DNA from: Coleophoma eucalyptorum
Taxonomy: Eukaryota > Ascomycota > Leotiomycetes > Helotiales > Dermateaceae
NCBI GenBank assembly: GCA_026120035.1
Contig: JALRME010000019.1
Span: 62,001 to 126,000, forward strand
DNA: 64,000 nt
Direction: 5' to 3'
The notes beneath the pieces were generated by a model, which worked only from the letters and a program-made list of their open reading frames with translations, did no database searches and was not told where the DNA came from. Positions 33,953-45,774 of the stretch are shown here, one piece after another. The number at the start of each line of letters is the position of its first letter. Positions within the stretch are counted from its first letter, which is position 1. The position numbers and the translations under genes are program-made.

Positions 33953-34930
33953 CTACTTCCAGTTTGCCAACTCATCCTCGGTCCATTGCCAAAGCTTTTT
34001 AGCTAAGTTCAAGTCCCTTGACATTTCTGAACCCATAGACTTTTCCCCAACTGGAACGTAGTATTCCCCACTCTCTGCGTTGGCATCAATTGCAGCCCAC
34101 AATTGATTCAAAGCACCCTCCTCGATCCCAACTGCCGTAAATAAAGTAACAATTGGCGCTAAAATTTTAGCAAGGAAAAAGCTCTTCTTCATAGTAGTAG
34201 TCAGGCCTGTATTAACTGTCCCGGGATGAACCGCAATGGCCTTTATCTCTGGATATCTCTGTGCTAGCTCTTTCGAATACAAGATATTAGCCAGCTTTGT
34301 ATGACCGTATCGTACAAGTGCACTTGATGGATTGGTAGCCGAGCGCAGATTATCGAATTGAATTCCTTCTTCGGGCGCTCTCTGGTGGGAATTAGAAGAC
34401 AATGTAATGATGCGGACGTCAGAGCTGGGCCTTTGGGCCGTTTTGATCATTGTGGGCAGAAGGAGCTTCGTGAGCAATGCGTGGCCAAGATGGTTAGTTC
34501 CAAACTGAATCTCGTAACCATTGGCCGTCAACTGAGGTGGTACAGCCATGATTCCGGCATTGTTCATGAGAATATCAAGACGTGAGCTAGTAGCGAGGAA
34601 TTCTTTTGCGGCTGTGAGAACCGAGCCAAGAGAGGCGAGGTCCATTTGTATGAGGGTAAGTCTGGCATTGGGAACAGTGGCGACGATATCAGCGATAGCT
34701 GCAAGTCCCTTTTCCTTGCTTCGTGATCCGATGAAGATATTTGCCGGGTTATGCTTCGCAAGTTGGAGAGCTGCTTCTTTTCCAAGACCAGTGTTTCCTA
34801 CCGCCAATCAGTAAGTATATTGGTAACAAATTGGCGTAAAGTAAGCTTGGGCGATATAACTACCTCCTGTGATGAAGATGACTTTCCCTGAAAGATCCGG
34901 AATATTAGTTGATGGTATGAATGAAACCAT
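33953..34930 (-). CDS. Short-chain dehydrogenase/reductase (retinol-dehydrogenase-like)
   Basis: Two exons on the minus strand, 34930-34864 and 34797-33953, give 303 residues. The intron splits the cofactor motif T21-G-G-N-T-G-L-G28. Other hallmarks are NNAGIM, the catalytic RYGHTKLAN (Y-x3-K), and VHPGTVNTGLT. The cofactor loop GSRSKEKG suggests NADP(H). The gene closely resembles fungal WW-domain-oxidoreductase/retinol-dehydrogenase-like SDRs with lipophilic alcohol or ketone substrates. It is convergent with the regulator at 31.6-33.8 kb, with only 164 bp between stop codons. Confidence 0.9.
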
Positions 34931-35382
34931 TTTCAAGGTTAGAAGATATTTGTGAATTTGGTGAACAGAAAGCAGAATGGCAATATGCCTTCCTTACCTT
35001 TGGTTTTTATAAACTGTTATTGACCGAGGGGTTAGAACGTGCAAAGTAGAAGCTTGTCTACTTAGATGTCTCTAACATTGATCTAACTAGTTTTAGATAA
35101 TAAACTTAAGCACTCTAACTATTTGGAGAAAATGATCTGGAAAATCTGTAACTTCTTGTAGTATACTTTTAAAGAGCACGTCGAACTCGGGCGGCTGTAA
35201 TCAACCATCTTCGCTAGGCCATTTGAGGGAAGTGGATAATATCCGTTCTAGCCAGAAGAAGCATAGCTGTCAGCAGAGACGACGGGGGGAGATCGTCTCA
35301 GAAGAACCAAGTATGAGAGAATAATATATGTAATTGTGGTAAGGTGCAATCCAATGCTTCAAACTGTCAGCGATTCGTTATA
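34931..35382. other. Divergent intergenic
   Basis: Contains the promoter regions of the SDR (-) and the regulator-like gene (+). No other feature. Confidence 0.45.
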
Positions 35383-37031
35383 ATGGATCTTCCGCTCAAG
35401 GTTGTCCGAGACGATCAAGGCAGGTTCAGAGACATTAACGACCGGCCGATGATCATGATCTTCGACAACAAGGCAAGACGTCCCCGACGTTCCGCAAGAT
35501 TGCACCCAGCAAAAGAGAAACGTAAGACAGTAGAACCTCAACCATTTGTATTTATCAACATCACCAGGCCAAATCAGGAGAATGAGGATGAAGACGTTCG
35601 GAAACTCATCAGGACCCATGTCACGCAGGATCTCGGCCGGCGAGGTAGACCTAGCAGCGGGTTGCGGACATCTTCAGGAACACAATTCCCACCTCAGCAT
35701 ATCCCCTTGCCTGAAATTCCACCACAGCCGCCAACAAATGGCCCTGGTTTTATCACTTTTCCCGTCCAGATGCAACCCTATATGCGTAGATTAATACATC
35801 AATGTGCGTAAATCTGCCACGACCCATAGTGTGTTCGTTCTTAAGTGGGCAATGTATCTAGTCTCATCCTCAGCAATGTACACCACAAACCCCAAACAGC
35901 CTGCCAACCCCGCCGACTCAACTTGGTTTCCCATGGTTATGACCGATCCTGCGCTCTTCCATGCTATTTTGTGCACATCAGCAATCCATGCTGGGCAGCA
36001 AGATCTATATCCACTACGTAAGCATATGGTAGAGGCTATAAGTCTTATAAACACTAGACTCCAGCAAATCAACACTATAGACGGTGTTTCAGATTCTACC
36101 ATTACAACGATACTTTTCTTAGCGAAGGCTGAGGCAAGGTTCCCTATCAAGGTGCTTTTATTAAGGCTAACATAAGCATTATAGTATGCTCAAGGGAACT
36201 ATCTTAACTGGAATATCCATATGAATGGTTTAAAGAGAATTGTCGAAGTCAGAGGAGGCATGATGATGTTGCCTAGTTTGATACGGCAGAAGGCTTATAA
36301 GTGAGTACACAGCTGTTTATTGACACTGTACCGGTGCTGATATTGAGATTAGCGCTGAGCTTATTGGTTGCATTGAAACAAACTCGGTCCCTCGGTTTCC
36401 ATTCGTCGACAGGTTTATGACCATTGGACCCTCGATATCCCCTTCCTCTCTCGCTGTAGGATTTACAGGCCTCGCCCAAAGCCATTCTTTAGACAGATAT
36501 CTCCTCATGCTTCTTGGTGAGATAGAAAATTATACCTACGCTTTTAAGAATAAGACAGCCTCACTCGCGGATTTAGAACTTACAGCTGTGCATATACGCT
36601 ACCAACTACTTTCTTGGATCGATCAAAGCTTGGATATGGAGCAGCTTTCTGTCATCCAAAAATCTATACGCATTGGAGCTATCCTATACCTCGAAGGTCT
36701 AATTCCACAGCCGTCTATCCGTAGAGTTGACTATACAGTTATACTATCGAGCCTAAAAAGTCTGTTGTCATGCTTTCAGACCACATGCATCACCACCACA
36801 GGTTTATTGCTATGGTTGTTGTTTATCGGTGGAAGTGTCTCAAGGGGCCCTTGCAGAGCCTGGTGTACGGCAGAATTGTTCGATGTTACAGCCCAAGCTG
36901 GAATCAAGACATGGGATGATGCAAAACTACTGCTAGTGGGGTTCTGGTGGATTGAGTCCGTACACGAAGGACCTTGCCAGCAGCTATGGGAGGAAGTCAA
37001 GACTATTAACGAGAATGTTCATCAGACTTAA
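35383..37031 (+). CDS. Fungal transcription-factor-domain protein lacking a zinc cluster, probable frame break
   Basis: Exons are inferred at 35383-35803, 35862-36138 or -36151, 36185-36300 and 36353-37031 (about 500 residues). The N-terminus carries the FVFINITRPNQ and DVRKLIRTHVTQDLGRRGR blocks, known from a large family of fungal regulator-like proteins whose middle domain is related to the Zn2Cys6 activation domain. STWFPMVMTDPALFHAIL, HMNGLKRIVEVRGG and NSVPRFPFVDRF are typical of that domain. No CxxC-type zinc cluster precedes it. Between exons 2 and 3 a normal 46-nt intron with a GCTAAC branch site (36139-36184) leaves the frame off by one. Only an implausibly short 33-nt intron (36152-36184) restores it. 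A one-base deletion or sequencing error is likely. The ATG at 35383 is the first in frame. Confidence 0.65.
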
Positions 37032-37721
37032 TCGCATGATTAGTTAGTCAGGAGGCTAGTCCACGGCCAAAAATACCACCATCTCCGTACAGACGAGTAA
37101 TTACTGGGGGGGGCTTGCCAACCTTCGTCTTCTATGGCGTGCGTGTGTGGATTCCCTCCGACAATACTATTTCCATAAGACCGATGACTACCAGAAAGGA
37201 AGACGGACACGATGCCGAAACAGGACCATTGGTAATAATGTCTTGGAGTGTGGAGCACACCGATTTATTTCAAAGTCTAGAGAAGCAGCCCCTTTATCGT
37301 AAACAACTATTTGGTGGATACAATCCTAGAGTAGCATGTTCATGACCCCCTCGCACACAATAGCTGTTAAACATATCCATTTTCCCAAGTATTTCTCGGT
37401 TTTGGATGCCTGCAAAACTCCATCCACGTCTTCGCGTCCAATTTTTATTACAATAATACATTTTGCAAAAACAGACCAACAAGCAAATTTATAGACCACT
37501 CTATTAGTTTTAGAAGTTGAATTACTTTAGGAGTTATGTTCTAAAAGTCTCTTTAGAGAAGAGCGGGGCATGAGCTGCCTATTTATCTAAGTTAACCATG
37601 GGTCATCATCGACATTAACCTTGTATCCCTATCTATTCTAAAAATTCTAGTCCCACCCATTCTAAACTCCTCCCGCTAAAAAATGGCAATTTCACTAAAT
37701 GAGATGACTAGACAAGCCAGC
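37032..37721. other. Convergent intergenic
   Basis: Between the 3' ends of the regulator-like gene and the MFS gene. No supported gene. Confidence 0.5.
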
Positions 37722-39659
37722 TTAGATTTTGGGACCTGAATCCCGCGATTTCGTCGTCACCAATCCCGATGGCGTCTCCAGGGTGTTCACCCTGTCGATA
37801 TCATACGGACTTTCATTGTATTCCGCCGCCTCTACCACACTCATGGCCCGGGTCAGCCCATTTTCGGATCTCGCTGACTTTGCCGTCTTGATCTTCTCCA
37901 GCTTGAAGTCCTCAGCATCTGCGGTGGATGCAGACTCCGAATGCCCTTGATTTGTGGTATCTTCATTGTCGGTCTCGGCTTCAGCCGCTGGTGCCTGGCG
38001 CTGTTGCAACATACTGCGCATAACGGCTTCGGACTGCGCAGCAAACACACACCGGGCCCGAATTGCAGCGCCGTACTTGTAGAATAGGAAAGGGAAGGGT
38101 ACGCAAGCCAGAGCGAGGAAGGCAGGAATGCACGATGCCCAGTGAATACCGAGATTCTCGAACATGTAGGTTGTAAACAATGGGAAGGCGAAACCCAGGA
38201 GAGAGCGAAGAACGGCATTCGCTGCGAGAGCGGAGGCAGCGAAGATGGTGTAGGAATCGATGAGGTAGTTAGTAATGGCGAGGAATACCATGACCATGCC
38301 AAAGCCAAAGGGAGCGCCGGCTGCGATGCTGGAAATCCAGTGGACGGAAGGTGAGTTAGTCCAAGCGAACCAGAAGAGTCTGTGTTGGTAGTTAGCGTTT
38401 GCACTTCAAATAAAACAGCTGGCAGGTACTCACCCAATGGGGATGGCGATGGCACCGATCATTGCGGTTACTAGTCTCGTCTCAGGCGGTGCAATACCAC
38501 CATTCTTTGCGGCTACTTTCTTATATCGTGCATTGGCAATGGGCGTGGTCGCAGTACTGATAACCATTCCCACAAGAACGCCGAGGAAAGCCAGACCACC
38601 GATGCCTTCACTCCAGCCACGTTTCTCTTGGAAGACGATAGGGAATGCAGCGAACAGCATATAGAGGGTTCCGTAGATGATGGCCATGTAGATGGACAAC
38701 AAGAGGACAATAGGCTCCTTAAAAAGCAAGATCCAAGGGCGCATGATAGCGATTTGGAAGACTTTGAAAGGATGGACCTTTTCTCCGGTGTCGCCCTTCG
38801 TCCGATAGACCTTTCCCGTCAATTTGGACAGCTTAAGGGCACGTTTGCGAAGCAGAACTGGTGCATAGGTTTCGGGAACGCAGAACATGCTAATAATCCA
38901 CATAATACCAGAGAAGATTGCCATCAAGCCCACCACCCATCGCCACCCCTCGGTTTCACCCAGAAAACCACCGACAATGGGGCCTAGACAAGGACCCAAG
39001 AAGGGAGCCAGAGCAAAAAAGCCCATCGCTAATCCTCGCTCGGCGGCTGTAAACAAGTCTGCTACTTGTCCACCGGCGTTGGTGAAGGGGGACGACCCAA
39101 ATGAGCCCGCGAGGAATCTAAGAATAAGAAGGGTTTGAATATTCTTAGAGCCAGCTGCACCAGCGTTAAAGACGGTAAAGGCACCAAAACTGATCAGAGT
39201 AATCAGTTGTCGACCATATAACTCGCTCAGAGGGGCCCATAGCAGAGGTCCAACAGCAAATCCAAGTACGAATAGTGATACACCTAATGTTGCAATCTCC
39301 GTGTCGATGTCAAATCCTACGAGAACCTCACGAATAGGAGCTATGAGATTCGGTTAGTCGCTATAATTGCGGCTGAATAGCAAAACGGTTCGTCACATAC
39401 CACTATAAGCACTAGAGCTAAATGCCGTTGCCAGCATACAAATGGCACCCACGGCAGCCATTGCCCATTTCTGAGTCTTCGACCATCCCATCGGATTTCC
39501 TGGGTCTTGGGGGATCCAATTTACAATGTATGGGTTCTCGTGGGTGCCGGCGCCTTCATACTGGTGGGCTAAGACGTCGGGAGTGACGCGAGCATGGTCG
39601 GTTAGGAGTTGCCAGTGCGACAACCTCGCCGGGGTATTTTGTTCGAGATCTTTTTCCAT
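37722..39659 (-). CDS. DHA1-family MFS multidrug/polyamine transporter
   Basis: Three exons on the minus strand, 39659-39401, 39340-38434 and 38379-37722, give 607 residues. A hydrophilic N-terminus ends [11 protein letters not shown], the DHA1 entry. It is followed by [19 protein letters not shown], the loop-2 signature [10 protein letters not shown], and the antiporter helix [18 protein letters not shown]. The second half has [20 protein letters not shown] and [15 protein letters not shown] Ser/Glu-rich tail of about 90 residues is the long C-terminal extension seen in some TPO1/QDR-like proteins. It is probably a plasma-membrane proton antiporter. It has no pathway neighbours: a 4.5-kb gene-free stretch follows its promoter. 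Confidence 0.9.
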
Positions 39660-42600
39660 AGCTGCAAAATACTAAGTCGACCGTCAATGAAGGAGAGGAA
39701 ACAGCGGTTGCAACGATGAGAAAGTAAAGGGAACAAAAGTCGGCCGACCTTCAGATCTGGCCAGCGGGCAACTGATATTGTTCACAACGAGCCTCGGCTG
39801 AGACAGGCCATGGTCGCCACGATACGAGTTCGGGCATGATAACAAAGAATCTGCGTGGGAAAGGATGCAAAAATTATGGAGCGGTGTCCGGGATGATGGT
39901 AACGATGGTAAGGCTATGAAAAGTTAGAGAGTCTCATAGGGAGCCTCCCGACGAAGACCAGGGTAGAAGTGGGCTGTTTGGCGCAGAAACCGGTCAGAGA
40001 GGCTCGCTATGTAGCAATCGCCGGAGATGATTCTAAGCTCGGCCGTCCCGATGCACCGGACAGGACAGCACTGACGGTCAAGAACTCAAACGAGCCGAGG
40101 CACAACGCTGGTGTGAGTGGACCCAGGAGGAGGACTCACCATAATGTCGACTTATCAATGCACTCCAGCACAGCACGCGGCGGACCTCCGGCACCAGGTC
40201 GTCCAGCTTTTATGCTACGTAGTCGCCGATGGGCCGGGGCGCGGGTGCCAGAGACACTACTATACGGCCGTAGTTGTGCTGCCTACGACATTATACTTCG
40301 CACTTCACACTTCACACTTCACACTTCCACAGCACCAACAGCTGGACGATGGATGGACTTGAGGAACGGCAGCCGGGGCCTGCGATCGACGACAGGCTCC
40401 ATCACTTGCACCAAATCTGGCCTTGTCGCCTCGGCTGTCGTGCAAAGAGCTTAAAGTTGCAGTTTCTCTCCCGCTGCCATGGCGATAAACTCTTCGGGAT
40501 CCAATCTACTTTTCCTCTCGGGTCTGGAACCTCTGGCCAGCTGCCCGGAGGGACCCTGACGAGCCTAAAATGAAGCATCCGGAATGCACTCGCGTCAGTT
40601 CCCTCGGTCTCGATCGTGACAGGATCTTCCAGACTCCCGTCGGAAACTACTTTAGTACACGCTCGTCTCGTCACATCATTGCTGACCGTTGTTGAGCTCG
40701 CGTGGGCCAGCCTTACGCTCATGAGTGTGCCACACCTAGCGATGCATTCCAGTTCTAAATAAAGGATCCCCCTCCACTATGCTAAAGTACCTACAAACCC
40801 TTTTTTTACTTCTAGCCAGCGATGACTTTAATAACGTCGAGATGACCTTCTGTTGTGGAAATTCTTAAGAAGCTTCTCTTGGTATTGAAAAAATGCGAAA
40901 AGTCGTTCGTTGCGCGGCTGAAATATACGTCAATTACCACGTGTCCCACGAACCCTGTGCTGTGGGAGAGTGGGCTCGTTGACGCAGAGCATGATTTATT
41001 GATAAGTAAGCGATTGTTAAAATACCGTTTCAGCTGAGCCTTTGCGTCAATTTCCCGCTCTTTTGGGAATATTGAGGATGTTGCTGTTATCAGCTCCTCT
41101 GAGTTCCAGGCAGAGAGTTACGACCAGATTGAAGTGCTAATAGGATTTGAGCTGGTGCAGATGCGGTCCTGGTAAATGAAACCAGATTGGACGTGGAATT
41201 TCTTGGAGCTGCAGTCGTTGTTCCATCGAGAGGCTATCTTTCGAATTTGTTGGGCCTGCTTGCTGTATATGAGGCTGGATTCGTTAAATGCGGCGCAGAA
41301 TTAGAATTAGAAATGATTCGCGCTGCAGGTCGTTATCCTTGTGATCGTCCGCATAGCCTAGCGGAGACCAGGTGTTGAACCAATGGCATATAAAAAAGAA
41401 AGGCGCCACCAATGTTTTGTCCGTGGATCGGGTGATTATTGCTTGATACCCTCCCTGCATTACAGTCCCCGAGTTCAATATTTCTAATGGCTGTGAAAGA
41501 CAGATTTTATAAATATATCAAGCGGCCTCACTTTACGCGTATTGATGGGATGGTTGATATTGCTAAGGGAAATGAAAGACAAGGCTCTGTATCATCTTGA
41601 AAATTTATCCAATGTCAAATTATATATAGCTTGCATCCTTATATCACAGAGTAATTGCTAATATTACCTGCACATTGGGCTTGGCCTCAAGTACTGCACT
41701 GGTGACGAGGCCTATATGTATATAATCTGGTCTAGTACTTCCCCTTGCTGGATCTTGGACAATGATTACCTACTGTACCAACTCACAGTTCACTTGGCGC
41801 ATCTTTCTATAACTAATGGGAAATCATCTTCGTGGAAGCTTTCTCGTAGTGAAAACCTAGTATAATTTTTCTTGGTCTCGTCCAACATACATACTGATAC
41901 AGAAAATTGACACACCTACATGATAAGCTAGATGCAAATCCTAAGGCTTCGCATTTGGCTTGGCCACAGGAAATCCCCGTATATTCCTTTTCAGAACTCT
42001 TTTTAATCCACTTCGATCTTGTGATGGATAATCAGATCAACCCCGATGCAAGAATCTCGCTCTTCTCCAGATAGTTGATACGTGCATCATCCACTTCGAG
42101 TTCGCCATCGAAGAGGTAAACGAGAAAAGCCCAGCGATTAAGAATTGCCAATGTGCTAACGTGCAGTCGATAAACGCGAAATAATCTCAGAGGTCTTCGC
42201 GTGCCTTCAAGAGAGCCTGTCAGCCTGTTCTGTATGTTTTGCAACGACACCGACGACTCTAAATTTACCGACCGATCTCATATGAGACTCCTGACCGAGC
42301 CCTATTACCTGTTCGCCACGGCATTAGCTAGGTTTCGGCCGCTACAAGGTATGGGGAAATCACTAGTCATACAAGAGCGAACGGAAAGCATCCTATAACA
42401 GAGGAAGGGCTCTCTGGTATTGGTATTAAGTCGTACATTCTAGAATTCGGTATTGGGGTAAGAGCCTGCCCTGACTTTGACCGGGTATTCGCCGATGAAA
42501 ACTTTGTCACCACTACGTCAACCGATGGATAGACCCTAATTTTGTTGTCACTCGGGTCGGGAATCCTTACGGTTCCATAGTGTTTTTTAATTTATAACAA

Positions 42601-44232
42601 TGGCGGCACCGAAATCCCTTCCACTCAATGCCTCGGTCATTCTGTTGCATCTGGCGGGCGGAAAATGGCACATGGTGACGATGTAGGAACCCCCTAAGCA
42701 CTGGAGGGCTTATTCTCATCTATATCGCGATAAACACTTTTGCCATTAAACACACGATAATTTCCCCTCCAGGGCGCTCGCTATCTGAACCCTTGACGAC
42801 AACCTTTTATTTTCTGTGTCGCTCGTGTGATGTCGCAAGGAACAAAACACAGTTTGGGGAATATCTTCATGATGGGTTCGATCTTCTGGAATAGTCTGGG
42901 CTCGAACAATAACATTTCGCGTGGAGTATCAATGCCAGCGAGATAGGGTTGGTACCGAAAGCATGTACCACAATCGTTGGCCAGCCCTGCCCTGCCAGAT
43001 GGGAGTCATGGAGTCTGGGTTTCATTTTGGAAAAGATATTCACGGATCGTGCCCCGGACGCCTTTGCCTAGATATTTCTAGATCGCCAGACATTGAGTGC
43101 CGATGATCTGACCCCTCAAAGTAAAAATATCTGACATGATGCATGCATGCTCTCGCTCACGCTGATGAGGGCGGTCAGCGCCAAATCCTTTGCGATATGG
43201 TATGGTAGAAGAGAGGTGTGCAATGAAGGGGCTCAGCTACGAGGTCTTGGAAATTGCGCCCGACGACGCTCAGATCATTGGAAATGGGGTTGACATAAAT
43301 CTTTCTCTTCGGTTGACATCAACCAAGTAACGAGGGGATGAACTACCACCTCCGTCGTTCAGTGCGCTCGTTTGGATGGTTTCAAGGTGTCGTTGGGGCG
43401 GTGCTGTCACGACCTGTGCGTGATGTCATGGCCTTGAGCTTTGATTGCCCCTCTCCAGAAGCAAGAGGCTCAAAACTGGCCAAGCAGATCGGCCCCTTCT
43501 TGATCTCACTCAGAAGTGAGGTGATCAAGAAGAGAAATAGAAATAGACCGAAAAGGAAAAACTGGTCTTATTTGGAAGGGAGTTGCTATCCTTGGCCTCC
43601 GTCGACCGCTAAATAGTCGCGCGCTCATTCATGATCTTGACAAACTCAGCTCGCGAAGACTTACGCAATCCCCGACGTTATCCATCAGTCGGCGGTGCAG
43701 ACATGGCTGAATCTACGTTGGATGATAGGAGCGAGAGGATATATTAGCCACGGCCGCTGACATCTCTCCTGCACAATCCTCCGCCATGCTCCCGCTCGCT
43801 GTCCACGCGCAACGTCAAAGGCCGCGCAGTGCACCGCTGCACGAATCACCGTGTCGATGAGTTCTGACATGCATTCGCATGAAACGAAGCTCGCAAAGAT
43901 CGCGCTCGCAACGACCTTCAATCGACGTCGCTGTACATCATGGCTGTAGCCTCTACTCACATTTGATCTCAGTTTGACGCGTCGATCCCGGACCAATCCG
44001 TCCGTCGGTCTGCCAGTGCAGCAGTGTCTGCCGTCTCATCCCCAGAGTCCGACCTCACGAGCCTGATCTCTGTTGAGATATATATTGAGCACCATCGCCT
44101 TTCCCGATCATGTTCTCTATCGCCGGTAGATCTCACTTTCCAATTGACATCGACAATCCCCCATAAACCGCATCCACCTCTGCATTACTTTCCCCACCCC
44201 CTCCATCACCAAGCCGAGTTATCGTTGCCAAA
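39660..44232. other. 4.5-kb stretch with no supported gene
   Basis: Frames on both strands are short (at most 161 codons), overlap each other and show no motif I recognise. The first 1.2 kb is GC-richer than the rest and probably includes the MFS promoter and 5' untranslated DNA. A 7-bp microsatellite lies at 40301-40328. The last few hundred bases are CT-rich and form the promoter and leader of the wall protein at 44233. An undetected short or non-coding gene is possible. Confidence 0.5.
40301..40328. repeat. Microsatellite, 7-bp unit x4
   Basis: CACTTCA repeats three times perfectly and a fourth copy ends CACTTCC (40301-40328). Confidence 0.9.
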
Positions 44233-44953
44233 ATGAAGTTCTCCACTACCTTTATCGTCGCCTTAACCTCCACTGCCGTGTCGGCCCAGGGATGGGGTGG
44301 ACCCGGTGGTGACTGGGGAGGATATGGAGGCTTCGGCGGTTATGCGCCTGATTGTGCGGTTGGTGATCCCATTTCCCTCTGCAATCCACCCCTCGTCGCC
44401 AAACCCTTAACTAACTTCTCTGCCACAGCAATCATGTCTCTCGTCGGCCTTCTCTAGCTGGACCTCATCCTCCACCTCGTGGACTTCTTGCCCCACTGCT
44501 ACATCCGCGCTTTCTTCCTGCGTCACCAGCGCTTGCTCTACCATCACCTCCGCCGCTGCCTCGCTGGCTTCATACCAATCTCAAGCATGCTCGGCCTGGT
44601 CGTCGGGTGGATTTGGATGGGGCAATGGCGGATGGGGTGGTGATGACAATGGCTGGAGCGGAGCCTCTGGCCCGAACGGCTGGTATACCTACTCCTGCAC
44701 AGATGGGCGATCCAGTGGCTTCACTACCCGTACCGAGACCAAGACCATCACCACGACCACTAACGGTGTTACTTCCACCTTCCTGTCTACCCGCACCCAA
44801 CAAGCCACTCTAGTTGCTGCTGCTGTGTCTGGAACTGCAGCCTCGACCGCCACCAGCCGCGCTGCCGCCGTCGCTGGACAGCAAGTTAATTACGGTGTTG
44901 CTGGGTTTGCCGCTGCTGGAGCTGCGGTCTTTGGGGCTATGGTTGCATTGTAA
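44233..44953 (+). CDS. CFEM-like, Gly/Trp-rich secreted wall protein, probably GPI-anchored
   Basis: Two exons, 44233-44358 and 44429-44953, give 216 residues. The start has a strong context (CCAAAATG). A signal peptide (MKFSTTFIVALTSTAVSAQ) is followed by a Gly/Trp-rich run (GWGGPGGDWGGYGGFGGY) and a Cys-containing segment PDCAQSC...TSCPT...SSCVTSAC...SQAC. This recalls the CFEM pattern, but I count six Cys there plus one later rather than the canonical eight. A second Gly/Trp run, a Thr/Ser-rich stalk (RTETKTITTTTNGVTSTF) and a hydrophobic C-terminus (AGFAAAGAAVFGAMVAL) suggest a GPI-anchored cell-wall protein. The intron has a GTTGGT donor and a CTAAC branch. CFEM proteins bind haem iron or act in adhesion and virulence; which applies here is unknown. 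Confidence 0.75.
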
Positions 44954-45774
44954 GGGTAATTCGAAGAGCACGAGATGTCTTGCAGAGATCATCCAGATCT
45001 CCTTTTTCTTTTGGGGAATTTAAAGCATGTCAGTTCGAGTGATACTATCACTTACTGCAATGAATGGATCTCGTCACTGAAGCATATCTCTAAATTTTAA
45101 TCAGAAATGGTGCAGGTAGCTATGGGGCGAAACAAAACGGTGCATTTACATGTGAATCGGTAGTAGGTTTAATGAAAGATTGGGGGATTGTCATAAAATT
45201 CAATTTGGGTTTTATTGTCAAAGCTGTTGTCATCATAGCCAATGTCATGTCGTCGTGTAAATTGAAAAAAAAAAAAAGTTACCGCCCTACAAAGTGCATG
45301 GCCCGCCCATCCATAGCATAGTGTTTCGTCGCCTAACTTTTCCCCTCAAGACCTTCCCTGCACCGTTGTACCCGGGACACAAAAATAAGTTTAAACCTGA
45401 GACCTGCACCATCCCCGTGGGGAAAAACAAACCCGGTTTCCAGATGCTAAGAATTCCTTCCTTTTGCGAAACCATCTGACTTAACATTGTCTCTCCTGTA
45501 AATCCATCACGTGCGAAACTGCGATATGAGACTCCGCGCGCAGGTTGAGCACTGTTCCCAAGCCATTTCTGTGACCATGCCAATATCTTATAACACTGAG
45601 ACTACATAGTGATTACATCAATTACTTTCATTAGATAGTATTACAGCTTCCCGTCTGGTTTACAATTCAGCATAGAATGCACAATCGGATCCCGCTCATC
45701 TACAAATCCTAGCTCGCTAGGCGGATGAGGCCCAGTTGCCTGTTGCTTTATTCAATAAAAAGCAAAGCACTTAA
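44954..45774. other. Intergenic with poly-A tract
   Basis: Convergent region between the wall protein and the DUF2985 gene. A run of 13 A lies at 45265-45277. A 98-residue frame at 45583-45287 (-) is not recognised. Confidence 0.5.

Noticed and set aside
35344..35382. Extension of the regulator-like gene to 35344
   Set aside because: It begins at GTG; the ATG at 35383 is the proper first codon.
38628..38987. 119-codon plus-strand frame and its neighbours at 38142 and 38887
   Set aside because: Antisense shadows of the DHA1 transporter exon.
40402..40722. 106-codon minus-strand frame in the 4.5-kb gap
   Set aside because: No motif, no splice partners, and overlapping frames of similar length on the other strand.
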